This document shows positions 33,483-41,794 of a DNA stretch of 61,249 nt, piece by piece. Under the pieces are notes generated by a model. That model made no database searches, was not told the DNA's origin, and saw nothing but the letters and a program-made list of their open reading frames with translations. The number at the start of each line of letters is the position of its first letter. Positions within the stretch are counted from its first letter, which is position 1. A program made the position numbers and the translations under genes. This DNA comes from an uncultured Elusimicrobia bacterium (GTDB lineage Bacteria; Elusimicrobiota; Endomicrobiia; Endomicrobiales; CAIRNS01), in NCBI GenBank assembly GCA_903880015.1, contig CAIRNS010000023.1, forward strand, positions 1 through 61,249, given 5' to 3'.

Positions 33483-35782
33483 CAACCCGCACAGAAACCA
33501 TCAGTATTGCCGGTATGCACTGCGTCGCGTGCGCGCTGAACATCGACCGCATTCTGCAATCAAAGAACGGCGTTGTCAGTGCTCAGGTGAACTATGCCGC
33601 CGGCAGGGCGGTGGTTGCCTATGATTCTGAGGTGATTACCCGCAAGGAAGTCGAACAGATAATTAGTGATGCCGGTTATACCGTCGTTAAAAGTGGTCCC
33701 GCCGGCCTTGCACAATCAGAGCAGGAAACCGAAGATCAGGAGACCGCCGGTTTACAAAAACGATTGATGATTGCGAGTGTCTGCGCTGTGCCGCTTGCCT
33801 ATGTTGCGATGGGGCACCATCTCGGACTGCCGTTGCCGGCAGTATCCCCTGCGGGGTTTGCGCTCATCCAGTTCCTTCTTGCCACACCCGTCATGATAAC
33901 CGGTGCGCTGTTTTTCAAACGCGGTATTGGCGGGCCGCTTGCACACATCGGTTGGAAAATCAATAATATTCAATCGTTATTTTCCGCAGTAAACATGGAT
34001 ACGCTGGTTGCTGTCGGCACGGGTACGGCGTATCTGTACAGCGTCTGGATGTCCCTGGTGCTGTGGTTTGGCGGTAGCTCCGTTGCGGGAGACGATACAC
34101 TGTATTACGAGACCGCCGGCGTTTTGATAACGTTCATTCTTCTCGGCAACTGGCTCACGGTCCGCGCTAAAGGGCGAACGGCCGAAGCGATACGAAAACT
34201 GATGGCTTTGGTGCCGCCGACGGCGCGGGTGCTCCGCGATGGAGTGGAGCAGGAAATTCCCATTGCCGCAGTCGTTGCCGGCGACCGTATAGTTATACGG
34301 CCGGGGGAACGGTTGCCGGTTGACGGTGTAATTATTGAAGGGACCAGCAGTATTGACGAGTCCATGGTCACCGGCGAAAGTATTCCGGTCGACAAGCAGA
34401 GCGGTAGTTCCGTTATCGCCGGGACAATCAATGCCAGCGGTGCATTTGTCTTTGTGGCACAAAAGGTGGGGGCCGATACGGTGCTGGCCCAGGTAGTGCG
34501 TTTGGTGGAACAGGCGCAAAGTTCGCGCGCGCCGGTGCAGGATTTGGCTGATACGGTGTCGCGGTATTTTGTGCCGTTTGTCATCGGGACAGCGGTCATT
34601 GCTGGTGGTGTCTGGCTCGCTGCCGGGCAAACGCCTTCGTTTGCGTTGTCTGTATTTATAGCGGTTCTGATGATAGCGTGTCCCTGCGCGTTGGGGTTGG
34701 CGACGCCGACGGCGGTAATCGTCGGGACTGGCACAGCGGCCCGACACGGGGTTTTGGTCAAAGATTTTTCCGCACTGCAAAATCTCGCGCGGGCCGATAC
34801 CTTTGTGTTTGACAAAACCGGCACGGTGACGCGCGGTAAACCGGCCGTCACCGCCATTGCCGTCGCGGAGCGGCTTTCAGAAAAGGAACTACTGTCATGG
34901 GCGTCAGCGGTAGAAAATCTTTCCGAGCATGTCCTGGCAAAAGTTGTTGTTGCCTATGCCGCCGGCATCGGGGTTATCGCGGGAGGCGTTACCGATTTTC
35001 GCGCGTTTGAAGGGTTCGGTGTTGCCGGGACCGTTGCCGGCGTACGGGTATTTGTCGGAAAAAAGGACTTTATGCAGCGCAATACTATATCCATGGATGC
35101 CGGCGTGGAAGTCCGCGCGCAGGAGTACGCAGCTGCCGGGAACACGCTGATGTGGGTGGGTGTTGCCGGGGCGGTTGTCGGCGTCATTGCCGTTGCTGAT
35201 ACCGTAAAACCGTCCGCTGCGGCGGCGATTGCTTACCTTAAACGCCGTCGAGCGCAGGTGATTATGTTGACGGGGGATACGCTGGTCACTGCTGTTGCCG
35301 TGGGCGGGCAGGTGGGGATAGAAACCGTTTATGCCGAGTTGCTGCCGCAAGATAAGGCGCGTATGATAAACGACCTTCAAAAACAGGGTGCGGTTGTCTG
35401 TATGGTCGGGGACGGCATTAACGACGCACCCGCATTGGTAGCGGCGCAGGTTGGCATTGCGGTCGGGTCGGGAACGGATATTTCCATGGAGGCCGCCGAT
35501 GTTGTCTTGATGCAGAACGATCTTTCGCTGATAATGTCTGCCGTACAGCTCAGCGATTTGGTGATGCGGACTATCAAACAAAATCTGTTCTGGGCGTTCG
35601 GGTATAATATCGCCGGCATGGCGGTCGCCGCCGGGTTACTCTATCCGTCAACCGGATTTTTACTTAATCCCATGATTGCCGGGGCCGCTATGGCGTTGAG
35701 TTCGGTGTCGGTTGTCGCAAACTCCCTGCGCATCCGGCAGTATGCACCTGCGGGGGTTGACAGGATGGATGAAATTGGATAG
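33479..35782 (+). CDS. copA: Copper-transporting P1B-type ATPase
   Basis: Exports Cu(I) from the cytoplasm. The 767-residue product has one N-terminal heavy-metal domain (GMHCVACALNID, CxxC near residue 15), the actuator TGES, the membrane metal site CPC in MIACPCALGLATPT near residue 401, phosphorylation DKTGTVT near 445 and GDGINDAPAL near 644. The last helices contain YN and MALSS, the Cu(I) signature. ATG 33479 overlaps the amrS stop. The fur-type gene follows after 14 bases. Confidence 0.95.
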   Translation: MTTRTETISIAGMHCVACALNIDRILQSKNGVVSAQVNYAAGRAVVAYDSEVITRKEVEQIISDAGYTVVKSGPAGLAQSEQETEDQETAGLQKRLMIASVCAVPLAYVAMGHHLGLPLPAVSPAGFALIQFLLATPVMITGALFFKRGIGGPLAHIGWKINNIQSLFSAVNMDTLVAVGTGTAYLYSVWMSLVLWFGGSSVAGDDTLYYETAGVLITFILLGNWLTVRAKGRTAEAIRKLMALVPPTARVLRDGVEQEIPIAAVVAGDRIVIRPGERLPVDGVIIEGTSSIDESMVTGESIPVDKQSGSSVIAGTINASGAFVFVAQKVGADTVLAQVVRLVEQAQSSRAPVQDLADTVSRYFVPFVIGTAVIAGGVWLAAGQTPSFALSVFIAVLMIACPCALGLATPTAVIVGTGTAARHGVLVKDFSALQNLARADTFVFDKTGTVTRGKPAVTAIAVAERLSEKELLSWASAVENLSEHVLAKVVVAYAAGIGVIAGGVTDFRAFEGFGVAGTVAGVRVFVGKKDFMQRNTISMDAGVEVRAQEYAAAGNTLMWVGVAGAVVGVIAVADTVKPSAAAAIAYLKRRRAQVIMLTGDTLVTAVAVGGQVGIETVYAELLPQDKARMINDLQKQGAVVCMVGDGINDAPALVAAQVGIAVGSGTDISMEAADVVLMQNDLSLIMSAVQLSDLVMRTIKQNLFWAFGYNIAGMAVAAGLLYPSTGFLLNPMIAGAAMALSSVSVVANSLRIRQYAPAGVDRMDEIG

Positions 35783-35796
35783 AATACATAACTGTA

Positions 35797-36246
35797 ATGA
35801 TTACAAATCGAAAACAACGCCCTATTTCGGCAGAGCAGCAGCTGCTGGCGCATCACATTAAGCCGACCTTTCAGCGGCTGAAGGTGCTTGAATTTCTCAG
35901 CAAAAGCTGTATTCACCCGACGGTGGATATGATTTACCGGGAGCTGGTTGCCACCATCCCGACGATGTCAAAAACGACGGTGTACAATACGCTGAAGTCA
36001 TTTGTGGACAAAGGTATCGTCTCTTCGCTTATGATAACCGGGACGGAAGCGCGGTTTGAATATGTGCGGCAATCGCATCACCACTTTATTTGTGAGAAAT
36101 GCAATAGTATAATGGATATAGTAATCGCCTGCCCCCATGCGGTGAAAAGATCAGTGGGCGGGCACACCATAAAAGAACAGCACGGATATTTTAAAGGCAT
36201 CTGTGCGGATTGCGCAAAAAAGGAGGCGGTAAATGAAGCAGTATAA
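35797..36246 (+). CDS. Fur-family regulator, PerR-like
   Basis: Fur proteins repress genes according to iron, zinc or peroxide. The 149-residue product has the winged helix ([38 protein letters not shown]), the metal site [15 protein letters not shown] and a second CxxC (CADC). Position next to rubredoxin, flavodiiron protein and superoxide reductase favours a peroxide-sensing PerR role, but sequence alone does not decide PerR against Fur. It overlaps the rubredoxin gene by 14 bases. Confidence 0.88.
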   Translation: MITNRKQRPISAEQQLLAHHIKPTFQRLKVLEFLSKSCIHPTVDMIYRELVATIPTMSKTTVYNTLKSFVDKGIVSSLMITGTEARFEYVRQSHHHFICEKCNSIMDIVIACPHAVKRSVGGHTIKEQHGYFKGICADCAKKEAVNEAV

Positions 36247-36391
36247 ATGTACCGTGTGCGGTTATGTGTATGATCCTGCTGTTGGTGATGCGGACCATGG
36301 GATTATTCCCGGGACACCGTTTGATCAGGTTCCCGATGATTGGGCCTGCCCGGTGTGCGGTGTTGCAAAAGACCAGTTTGAATTGGTTTGA
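36233..36391 (+). CDS. Rubredoxin
   Basis: A 52-residue iron-sulfur electron carrier. The two CxxC knuckles are intact: [12 protein letters not shown] and [15 protein letters not shown], with [13 protein letters not shown] between them, all as in classical rubredoxins. AAGGAGG lies before ATG 36233, inside the end of the fur gene, so translation is probably coupled. It should pass electrons to the flavodiiron protein and superoxide reductase downstream. Confidence 0.95.
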   Translation: MKQYKCTVCGYVYDPAVGDADHGIIPGTPFDQVPDDWACPVCGVAKDQFELV

Positions 36392-36436
36392 CAACGACTC
36401 AGAAGGCAATGCAGCTATCGTTTAAGTGAGGACTTT

Positions 36437-36937
36437 ATGGCATTTTATTCAGAAAAAGTAATGGAGCACTTTCAGCATCCCCGCAATGTCGGTGAGATTC
36501 CTGACGCTGACGGCGTCGGCAACGAAGGCAATCCGGTATGCGGCGACATGATGACATTTTATATCAAGATAAAGGGTGACCGGTTAGAGGATGTAAAGTT
36601 CAAAACATTCGGTTGCGGCGCGGCGATAGCGGTTTCGTCGATGGTGGCCGAAATGGCAAAAGGAAAAACTATCGAAGAGGCGCTCAAGATAAGTAAAAAT
36701 GATGTTGCCAGGGAATTGGGAGGATTGCCGCCCAATAAGATGCATTGCTCAAATCTGGGCACCGACGCCCTGCATAAGGCCGTCGAAGATTATCTGGCGA
36801 AGAAAAACAGCACAGCGCCCGGAGCGCAACCGACAGCGCATATGCCCAATCATAAGCCGACTGATCCGCCGTGTTGCAATGCCGATTGCGGCATACCCGG
36901 CGCCCACGAACACAAATCCGGTTGTTGCGGTAGCTGA
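36437..36937 (+). CDS. iscU: IscU/NifU-type Fe-S scaffold with Cys-rich tail
   Basis: Scaffold for assembling Fe-S clusters. The first about 128 residues carry the three ligand cysteines: GNPVCGDMM, KFKTFGCGAAIAVSSM and NKMHCSNLG, as in IscU. A tail of about 40 residues is unusual: Pro/Thr-rich, then a Cys/His cluster (PCCNADCGIPGAHEHKSGCC). No iscS lies nearby. The context suggests repair of clusters damaged by oxygen. A role for the tail in metal binding is inference. Confidence 0.9.
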   Translation: MAFYSEKVMEHFQHPRNVGEIPDADGVGNEGNPVCGDMMTFYIKIKGDRLEDVKFKTFGCGAAIAVSSMVAEMAKGKTIEEALKISKNDVARELGGLPPNKMHCSNLGTDALHKAVEDYLAKKNSTAPGAQPTAHMPNHKPTDPPCCNADCGIPGAHEHKSGCCGS

Positions 36938-36950
36938 GAAGGCGGTTGTT

Positions 36951-37139
36951 ATGGCGGGAAAATCTTCATGCTGTTGTGAAAAAAACGGTCACAAAAAATC
37001 GCATTGTCAGCCCGATGTCATTACGCTGCTTACCTGCCCCGCGTGCGGTTTGATGTATGATAAAACTTTCAAACGCTGCCCGCAATGCAGTGCGGGAACC
37101 CCCGCAAAAGCACGGGCTCAAAAGAAAGGAGACAGATGA
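36951..37139 (+). CDS. Small Cys-rich zinc-ribbon protein
   Basis: ATG 36951, with AAGGCGG upstream, opens a 62-residue frame. It has an N-terminal CCC cluster with His (SSCCCEKNGHKKSHC) and a zinc-ribbon CPACGLMYDKTFKRCPQC, followed by a basic end. The CxxC-x9-CxxC spacing looks like a zinc or iron site. It lies between iscU and the flavodiiron gene with gaps of 13 and 3 bases, so it is part of the run. I do not recognise a named family. Confidence 0.65.
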   Translation: MAGKSSCCCEKNGHKKSHCQPDVITLLTCPACGLMYDKTFKRCPQCSAGTPAKARAQKKGDR

Positions 37140-37142
37140 ATT

Positions 37143-38345
37143 ATGTCTTCCACTAAAATTGCGGACAATTTGTATTGGGTAGGCGCCGTCGATTGGAATA
37201 TGCGGACATTCCACGGCAGTACCTATACCACTCGCCGCGGGACTACCTATAATGCGTTTCTCATCATTGACGAAAAAATAACGCTGGTTGACACCGTGCA
37301 CGCCCCGTTCGCCCGGGAGCTTATAGAGAATATTTCTTCCCTGGTCGATCCCTCAAAAATCGACTATATCATCGCCAACCATGTCGAGCCCGATCATTCA
37401 GGCGCTCTGCCGGAGTTGTTGAAACTCTGCCCCAAGGCGAAAGTGTTCGGCACGGCTAAATGCAGGGATGGTCTGGCGAAATACTACGGCGTTGCTATGG
37501 ATTTTCAAGTCGTAAAAAGCGGGGATACTCTGTCGCTGGGCAAGCGGACGCTTTCATTTCTTGAGGCAGCAATGATTCATTGGCCCGACAGCATGTTTAC
37601 CTATATCGTCGAAGATCAGGTGCTCATGCCCAACGATGCGTTTGGTCAGCATTACGCGACGGCATTCCGGTTTGACGATGAAGTCGATCCGGCGGCGTTG
37701 CGGGAAGAGGCGTCAAAATACTATGCCAACATTTTATGGCCGTTTGGCACGGTCATTGCGGCGAAAATAAAAGAAATACAAAAACGTGCTATTCCAATAA
37801 AAATGATCGCCCCCAGCCACGGCGTTATCTGGCGCAAGAATCCTGCGAAAATAATCGAACAGTACGGCGCATGGGCGCAGGATACGATGAAGAATAAAGT
37901 GGTTATTTTCTATGAAACCATGTGGGGATCAACAGAGAAGATGGCCAGAAAAATCCTAGACGGGGTTTTGAGCGAAGGAGTTGAGGCGATGGTGTGGGAT
38001 ATCTCAAAAATCGACCGCACGGACATGGTCAACGAGATGCTCGACGCCAAAGGATATTTAATCGGGTCCTCGACCCACGATAACGATATGCTCCCGTTGA
38101 TGGCCGGATTTCTTGAATTTTTCAAAGGGTTGAAACCGAAAAAACGCATTGCCGCTGTATTCGGATCGTACGGTTGGGGCGGCGGCGCCATTGCCGGCAT
38201 GGAAAAGGTCTTGCGGTCCGCCGGGGTTGAGATAGTGCTGCCCTCGCAGGGAATCCAGTTCGCGCCCACCGCTGACGAACTTAACGCAAGTTACCAGTTC
38301 GGCAAAGAATTTGCACGGAAGATTATACAGCAGAAATCGTCATAA
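37143..38345 (+). CDS. Flavodiiron protein (A-type flavoprotein)
   Basis: Reduces O2 to water and/or NO to N2O. The 400-residue product joins a metallo-beta-lactamase-like domain holding the diiron site (ANHVEPDHSG, MIHWPDSM, NDAFGQH, APSHG) and a C-terminal flavodoxin domain (FYETMWGSTEKMA for FMN phosphate, then GSSTHDND and FGSYGWGGGA). There is no fused rubredoxin; the separate one at 36233 would be the donor. AAAGGAG is upstream. Oxygen or nitric oxide preference cannot be read from the sequence. Confidence 0.95.
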   Translation: MSSTKIADNLYWVGAVDWNMRTFHGSTYTTRRGTTYNAFLIIDEKITLVDTVHAPFARELIENISSLVDPSKIDYIIANHVEPDHSGALPELLKLCPKAKVFGTAKCRDGLAKYYGVAMDFQVVKSGDTLSLGKRTLSFLEAAMIHWPDSMFTYIVEDQVLMPNDAFGQHYATAFRFDDEVDPAALREEASKYYANILWPFGTVIAAKIKEIQKRAIPIKMIAPSHGVIWRKNPAKIIEQYGAWAQDTMKNKVVIFYETMWGSTEKMARKILDGVLSEGVEAMVWDISKIDRTDMVNEMLDAKGYLIGSSTHDNDMLPLMAGFLEFFKGLKPKKRIAAVFGSYGWGGGAIAGMEKVLRSAGVEIVLPSQGIQFAPTADELNASYQFGKEFARKIIQQKSS

Positions 38346-38368
38346 AGGAAAAAATAAAAGGAGGACAC

Positions 38369-38812
38369 ATGAAAGCGTCTATTTGTAAAGTTTGCGGCTA
38401 TGTTGCTATCGACGGAGTTGTGCCGGAGGTCTGCCCGGTCTGCCATGCGCCCAAAACGGCGTTTGTGGATAAGACGGACATGAAAACTGCGCAGGATATC
38501 GCTGTGAAGGGCGAATCTGAGAAAAAACATATTCCGTTTTTCCTTGTGGTCAAAGAATGCGGGCTTATTCCGCACGCCGGCTGTACCGATGTGCATGTGA
38601 AAATCGGCGAGATTACTCATCCGATGACTGTGGAACATTCCATTGTAAGTATTGATTTGTACATCGATAAAAAGTGGGTTGCCCGCAGTTCGTTTACGCC
38701 CGATAAAATTAATGCGGCAACAGTACTGCATATTAAAGTTCCGTCAGGCACCGTCACTGCCGTCGCACATTGCAACCTGCACGGCTGGTGGCTCAACGAA
38801 ACAGCATTTTAA
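38369..38812 (+). CDS. Superoxide reductase (desulfoferrodoxin type)
   Basis: Reduces superoxide to peroxide without making O2, typical of anaerobes. The 147-residue product has a short N-terminal metal knuckle (ICKVCGYVAID, VCPVCHAPK) of rubredoxin/rubrerythrin type. The catalytic iron domain follows, with ligands in EKKHIPFF, THPMTVEHSI and HCNLHGWW (four His and one Cys). The catalytic Glu/Lys loop reads VKECGLIPH. AAGGAGG precedes ATG. It is the last gene of the run before an inverted-repeat doublet. Confidence 0.93.
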   Translation: MKASICKVCGYVAIDGVVPEVCPVCHAPKTAFVDKTDMKTAQDIAVKGESEKKHIPFFLVVKECGLIPHAGCTDVHVKIGEITHPMTVEHSIVSIDLYIDKKWVARSSFTPDKINAATVLHIKVPSGTVTAVAHCNLHGWWLNETAF

Positions 38813-38849
38813 TAAAAGCTGTCTAAGCTCAGGTCTATCTTATAAGATT

Positions 38850-38932
38850 GTCATCCCCGAGTGCTCCTATCGGCGATATGGTTTATGCAATCAAAGCAAC
38901 ACCATATTCCCGATTACACCCTCGGGAATGAC
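38850..38932. repeat. REPIN-like inverted doublet (family A)
   Basis: Left unit GTCATCCCCGAG...GATATGGT (38850-38882) and right unit ACCATATTCCCG...GGGAATGAC (38901-38932), head to head with 18 bases between. Same family as at 12695-12777 and 40713-40797. Confidence 0.8.
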
Positions 38933-38955
38933 AGCAGGGCGTATTTGATACATAC

Positions 38956-40674
38956 ATGAAAATATTAAAAGGTATTGCTATTGCTTCAGGTATAGCCCGC
39001 GGAGAGGTCTGTTGTTATTTGACCCCCTCTGAGGAGACATTGCCGCATTATGCGGTGTCTCCCGGCGATATACCCCGCGAGATCGAGCGTTTTCGTGCAG
39101 CGGTTCTCAGCGCTCAGCAAGAAATGCGTCAAATGATTCGCGTAATCGAAGCATCGCAAGATGCTAAGGCAGCGGATATTTTTAATGCCCACTTGCTGAT
39201 TCTGAGCGATGAACAGTTGTCGCGCGCGGTCATCAGCTTGATTGAAAAAAGAGGGGTTAACGCAGAGCATGCCGTTAACGATGCTTTTGAGGAGCATATC
39301 CGCCGGTACGACGCGCTTGAGGGGCATTTCCGGGAATTGACGCATGATTTTGTCGATACCCGAGACCGGATACTGCAGGCGTTCGGGCGTGAAGCCGGTC
39401 ATTTCAAATGCGATATCAGTGCCGGTAGTGCCATTATCGTTGCGGCAAAACGATTGACGCCGTCGATGGTATTGACTATTCCGCGGGGCCGCGTGCTGGC
39501 GTTCGTTACCGAGGAAGGCGGCATTACCAGTCACGCGACGATATTGGCGCGGGCGTATAATGTTCCCATGGTATTCGGCATTGCGGTTTCAGCGGAAATG
39601 GATTGCGGTATGCCGGTTGTCGTTGACGGTTCTCGCGGAACCGTTGTGGTAGCCCCCGACAAAAAAATGACGCAGTATTATGACAAAAAGATTGCAGCAG
39701 CCGTGCGAAAAAAATCCGTATGCATGCTCTCCGGCAAAGCCGAGGCAACAACGCGGAACGGCAAGAGGATTACCCTTAAAATCAATATGAGTACGCCGGA
39801 TGATCTGACGCTGGCCCACGACCTGCCGCATGACGGCATTGGGCTTCTCCGGACGGAATTTCTTTTCATGGATAAGACACGGGAGCCCAATGAAGACGAG
39901 CAGGTACGCACCTATCGTTCGATATTGAATGCATGCAGTGCGAAACCGGTGACGGTTCGTTTGCTGGATATTTCGTCGGATAAACTGCCTCCGTTTTTAC
40001 AGCTTCCGGCGCGGGTAAACGCCGACATGGAATTGCGCGGGGCGATGGCGGTCGAAGTGTTTCAGGAACTGTTCATTGTCCAGGTCAAGGCGCTTCTGCA
40101 AGCAAATACGCACGGGAATCTGCGGTTGTTGTACCCAATGGTTTCCGATATCGGCGACCTGAAAACATTCCGCACAATTGTTCACCAGGCCCGTGCGATT
40201 CTGACGCGTGAAAAAAAACCGTTCAATGCGGACTTCACCGAGGGTATTATGGTTGAAACGCCTGCCGCAGCGTTGATGGCGGATCAATTGCTGGAAGAAG
40301 TCGATTTTATCAACATCGGATCTAACGATCTTTTACAGTATACGCTGGCTGCTTCGCGGGGCAGCGCTGTAGCGGAAGCGCGGTACCATATTCTGCATCC
40401 GGCGGTGCTCAAATTGATTTCGATGGCGGCAGCCGCCGGCCGGCGCGCCGGTAAAGAGGTCTGCATATGCGGCGAGGTTGCCTCATTTGAGGAATTTTAT
40501 CCCATTCTGCTCGACATTGGACTTTCGTCTTTTAGCGTGACGCCGGCAAAATTCGGAGACATTAAATGCGATCTGATGCATCAGGATATCGCCGCAGGTA
40601 AAAAACTCCTGACGGACTATAGCGCCGCAAAAACCAAACACGACGCCGACGCATTTTTCGCAAAGTATTTGTAA
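38956..40674 (+). CDS. ptsI: PEP-protein phosphotransferase (PTS enzyme I)
   Basis: Transfers phosphate from PEP to HPr. The 572-residue product has the phospho-histidine loop GGITSHATILARAYNVPMVFG (His near residue 193), the PEP-binding barrel (DGIGLLRTEFLFMD, RLLDISSDK), and IGSNDLLQYTLAASRG. The cysteine region reads VCICGEVAS. No HPr or EII gene is visible; a regulatory PTS is possible. Length equals that of standard EI, with no GAF domain. It is flanked by family A doublets on both sides. Confidence 0.93.
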   Translation: MKILKGIAIASGIARGEVCCYLTPSEETLPHYAVSPGDIPREIERFRAAVLSAQQEMRQMIRVIEASQDAKAADIFNAHLLILSDEQLSRAVISLIEKRGVNAEHAVNDAFEEHIRRYDALEGHFRELTHDFVDTRDRILQAFGREAGHFKCDISAGSAIIVAAKRLTPSMVLTIPRGRVLAFVTEEGGITSHATILARAYNVPMVFGIAVSAEMDCGMPVVVDGSRGTVVVAPDKKMTQYYDKKIAAAVRKKSVCMLSGKAEATTRNGKRITLKINMSTPDDLTLAHDLPHDGIGLLRTEFLFMDKTREPNEDEQVRTYRSILNACSAKPVTVRLLDISSDKLPPFLQLPARVNADMELRGAMAVEVFQELFIVQVKALLQANTHGNLRLLYPMVSDIGDLKTFRTIVHQARAILTREKKPFNADFTEGIMVETPAAALMADQLLEEVDFINIGSNDLLQYTLAASRGSAVAEARYHILHPAVLKLISMAAAAGRRAGKEVCICGEVASFEEFYPILLDIGLSSFSVTPAKFGDIKCDLMHQDIAAGKKLLTDYSAAKTKHDADAFFAKYL

Positions 40675-40712
40675 TAAAACCTCCGGTGTGACAGTCGGTG
40701 TCACCATTGCCC

Positions 40713-40797
40713 GTCATTTCCGAGGGTGTAATCGGGAATATGGTTTTGGTTTAAAAGGTGTAACACCATATCCCCGATAGCCCCATTCGGGGATGAC
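40713..40797. repeat. REPIN-like inverted doublet (family A)
   Basis: Left unit GTCATTTCCGAG...GAATATGGT (40713-40744) and right unit ACCATATCCCCG...GGGGATGAC (40765-40797), separated by 20 bases; nearly the same as the copy at 12695-12777. Confidence 0.8.
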
Positions 40798-40902
40798 AGA
40801 CAAAGAAATTACTATCGTATGACAGACAAGAATCTCTGTAAGAATGCAAAATATGAGGACTTTTGGACAGAGCGAAATTAGTATAAAAAGGGGAGGGTCT
40901 GT

Positions 40903-41478
40903 ATGAAATCACTGAAGGGTAGCAAGACGGAAAAAAATCTGTTGGCGGCGTTCGCCGGGGAATCTCAGGCGCGCAACCGGTACACGTATGCTGCATCGAA
41001 GGCAAAAAAAGAGGGCTATGAACAAATAGCCGCTATTTTTTCCGATACAGCTGACAACGAGAAAGAACATGCGAAAGTGTTTTTTGCATTTCTTGAGGGC
41101 GGCGATGTTGAAATTACCGCTGCGTACCCTGCCGGGAAAGTCGGGACAACGCTTGAAAATCTGAAGGCCTCAGCCGCAGGCGAGCATTTTGAATGGACAA
41201 CTCTCTACGCCAAATTCGCTGCAATCGCTGCCGAGGAAGGGTATCCGGAAGTAGCGGAATCATTTCGGCATATTTCTATCAGTGAAAAAGGCCATGAAGC
41301 GCGTTACGCAGCGCTGGCGAAAAATATCATTGAAAATAAAGTATTCGCCAAAGGCAAACCGGCAAAATGGCGCTGCCGCAATTGTGGCTATATAACCGAA
41401 GCCGCCGGCGCACCGGATAAATGCCCGGCCTGCCAGCACCCCAAGGACTATTACGAAATCGGCGCAGAGAACTATTAA
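40903..41478 (+). CDS. rbr: Rubrerythrin
   Basis: Peroxide reductase of anaerobes. The 191-residue product has the diiron four-helix bundle (LLAAFAGESQARNRYTYAA, DTADNEKEHAKVFF, AAEEGYPEVAESF, EKGHEARYAAL) and a C-terminal rubredoxin-like domain (WRCRNCGYITE, DKCPACQHPKDYYE). GGGAGGG precedes ATG. It stands apart from the oxygen-defence run but should consume the peroxide made by superoxide reductase. Confidence 0.96.
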   Translation: MKSLKGSKTEKNLLAAFAGESQARNRYTYAASKAKKEGYEQIAAIFSDTADNEKEHAKVFFAFLEGGDVEITAAYPAGKVGTTLENLKASAAGEHFEWTTLYAKFAAIAAEEGYPEVAESFRHISISEKGHEARYAALAKNIIENKVFAKGKPAKWRCRNCGYITEAAGAPDKCPACQHPKDYYEIGAENY

Positions 41479-41794
41479 TTTCTGACGGATAGCAATGAAG
41501 GGGAAATGATGATCGGGCGGACGCAAGGCCCGCCCCTACAGAACCAATAGACCAATTGGTTTGACACCTTCTGCCCCCATTCATATAAAAGCCGTTTACT
41601 TGTTATCGTAGGGGCGGGCCTTGCGTCGGCCCGCACATTGTGCCCCTTTTTGTGCTGGGTTCTATCCAATACCAAAACCAACGGATTTGAATATAACCCC
41701 GCAAGCTATACTTTTGTCACCACACCCCGCCCGGAGAGCTTGTCTCCCTCAGGATTTCATTGACACCAAATCGTTTATTGTATACAATTTCAGC
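41479..41794. repeat. Gene-free region with family B inverted doublet
   Basis: ATCGGGCGGACGCAAGG at 41512 onward and an inverted copy TAGGGGCGGGCCTTGCG at 41609 onward form the same family B doublet as at 31461-31571, in the opposite unit order. Between and after them I see no gene; a promoter lies at the 3' end. Confidence 0.7.
41760..41788 (+). promoter_or_regulatory. Promoter of radical SAM gene, start codon at +1
   Basis: TTGACA (41760-41765), 17 bases, TACAAT (41783-41788). The -10 overlaps a 12-bp palindrome ATTGTATACAAT (41777-41788), similar to the operator at 4176-4191. The GTG start at 41795 falls at the expected first transcribed base, so the message looks leaderless. Confidence 0.6.
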
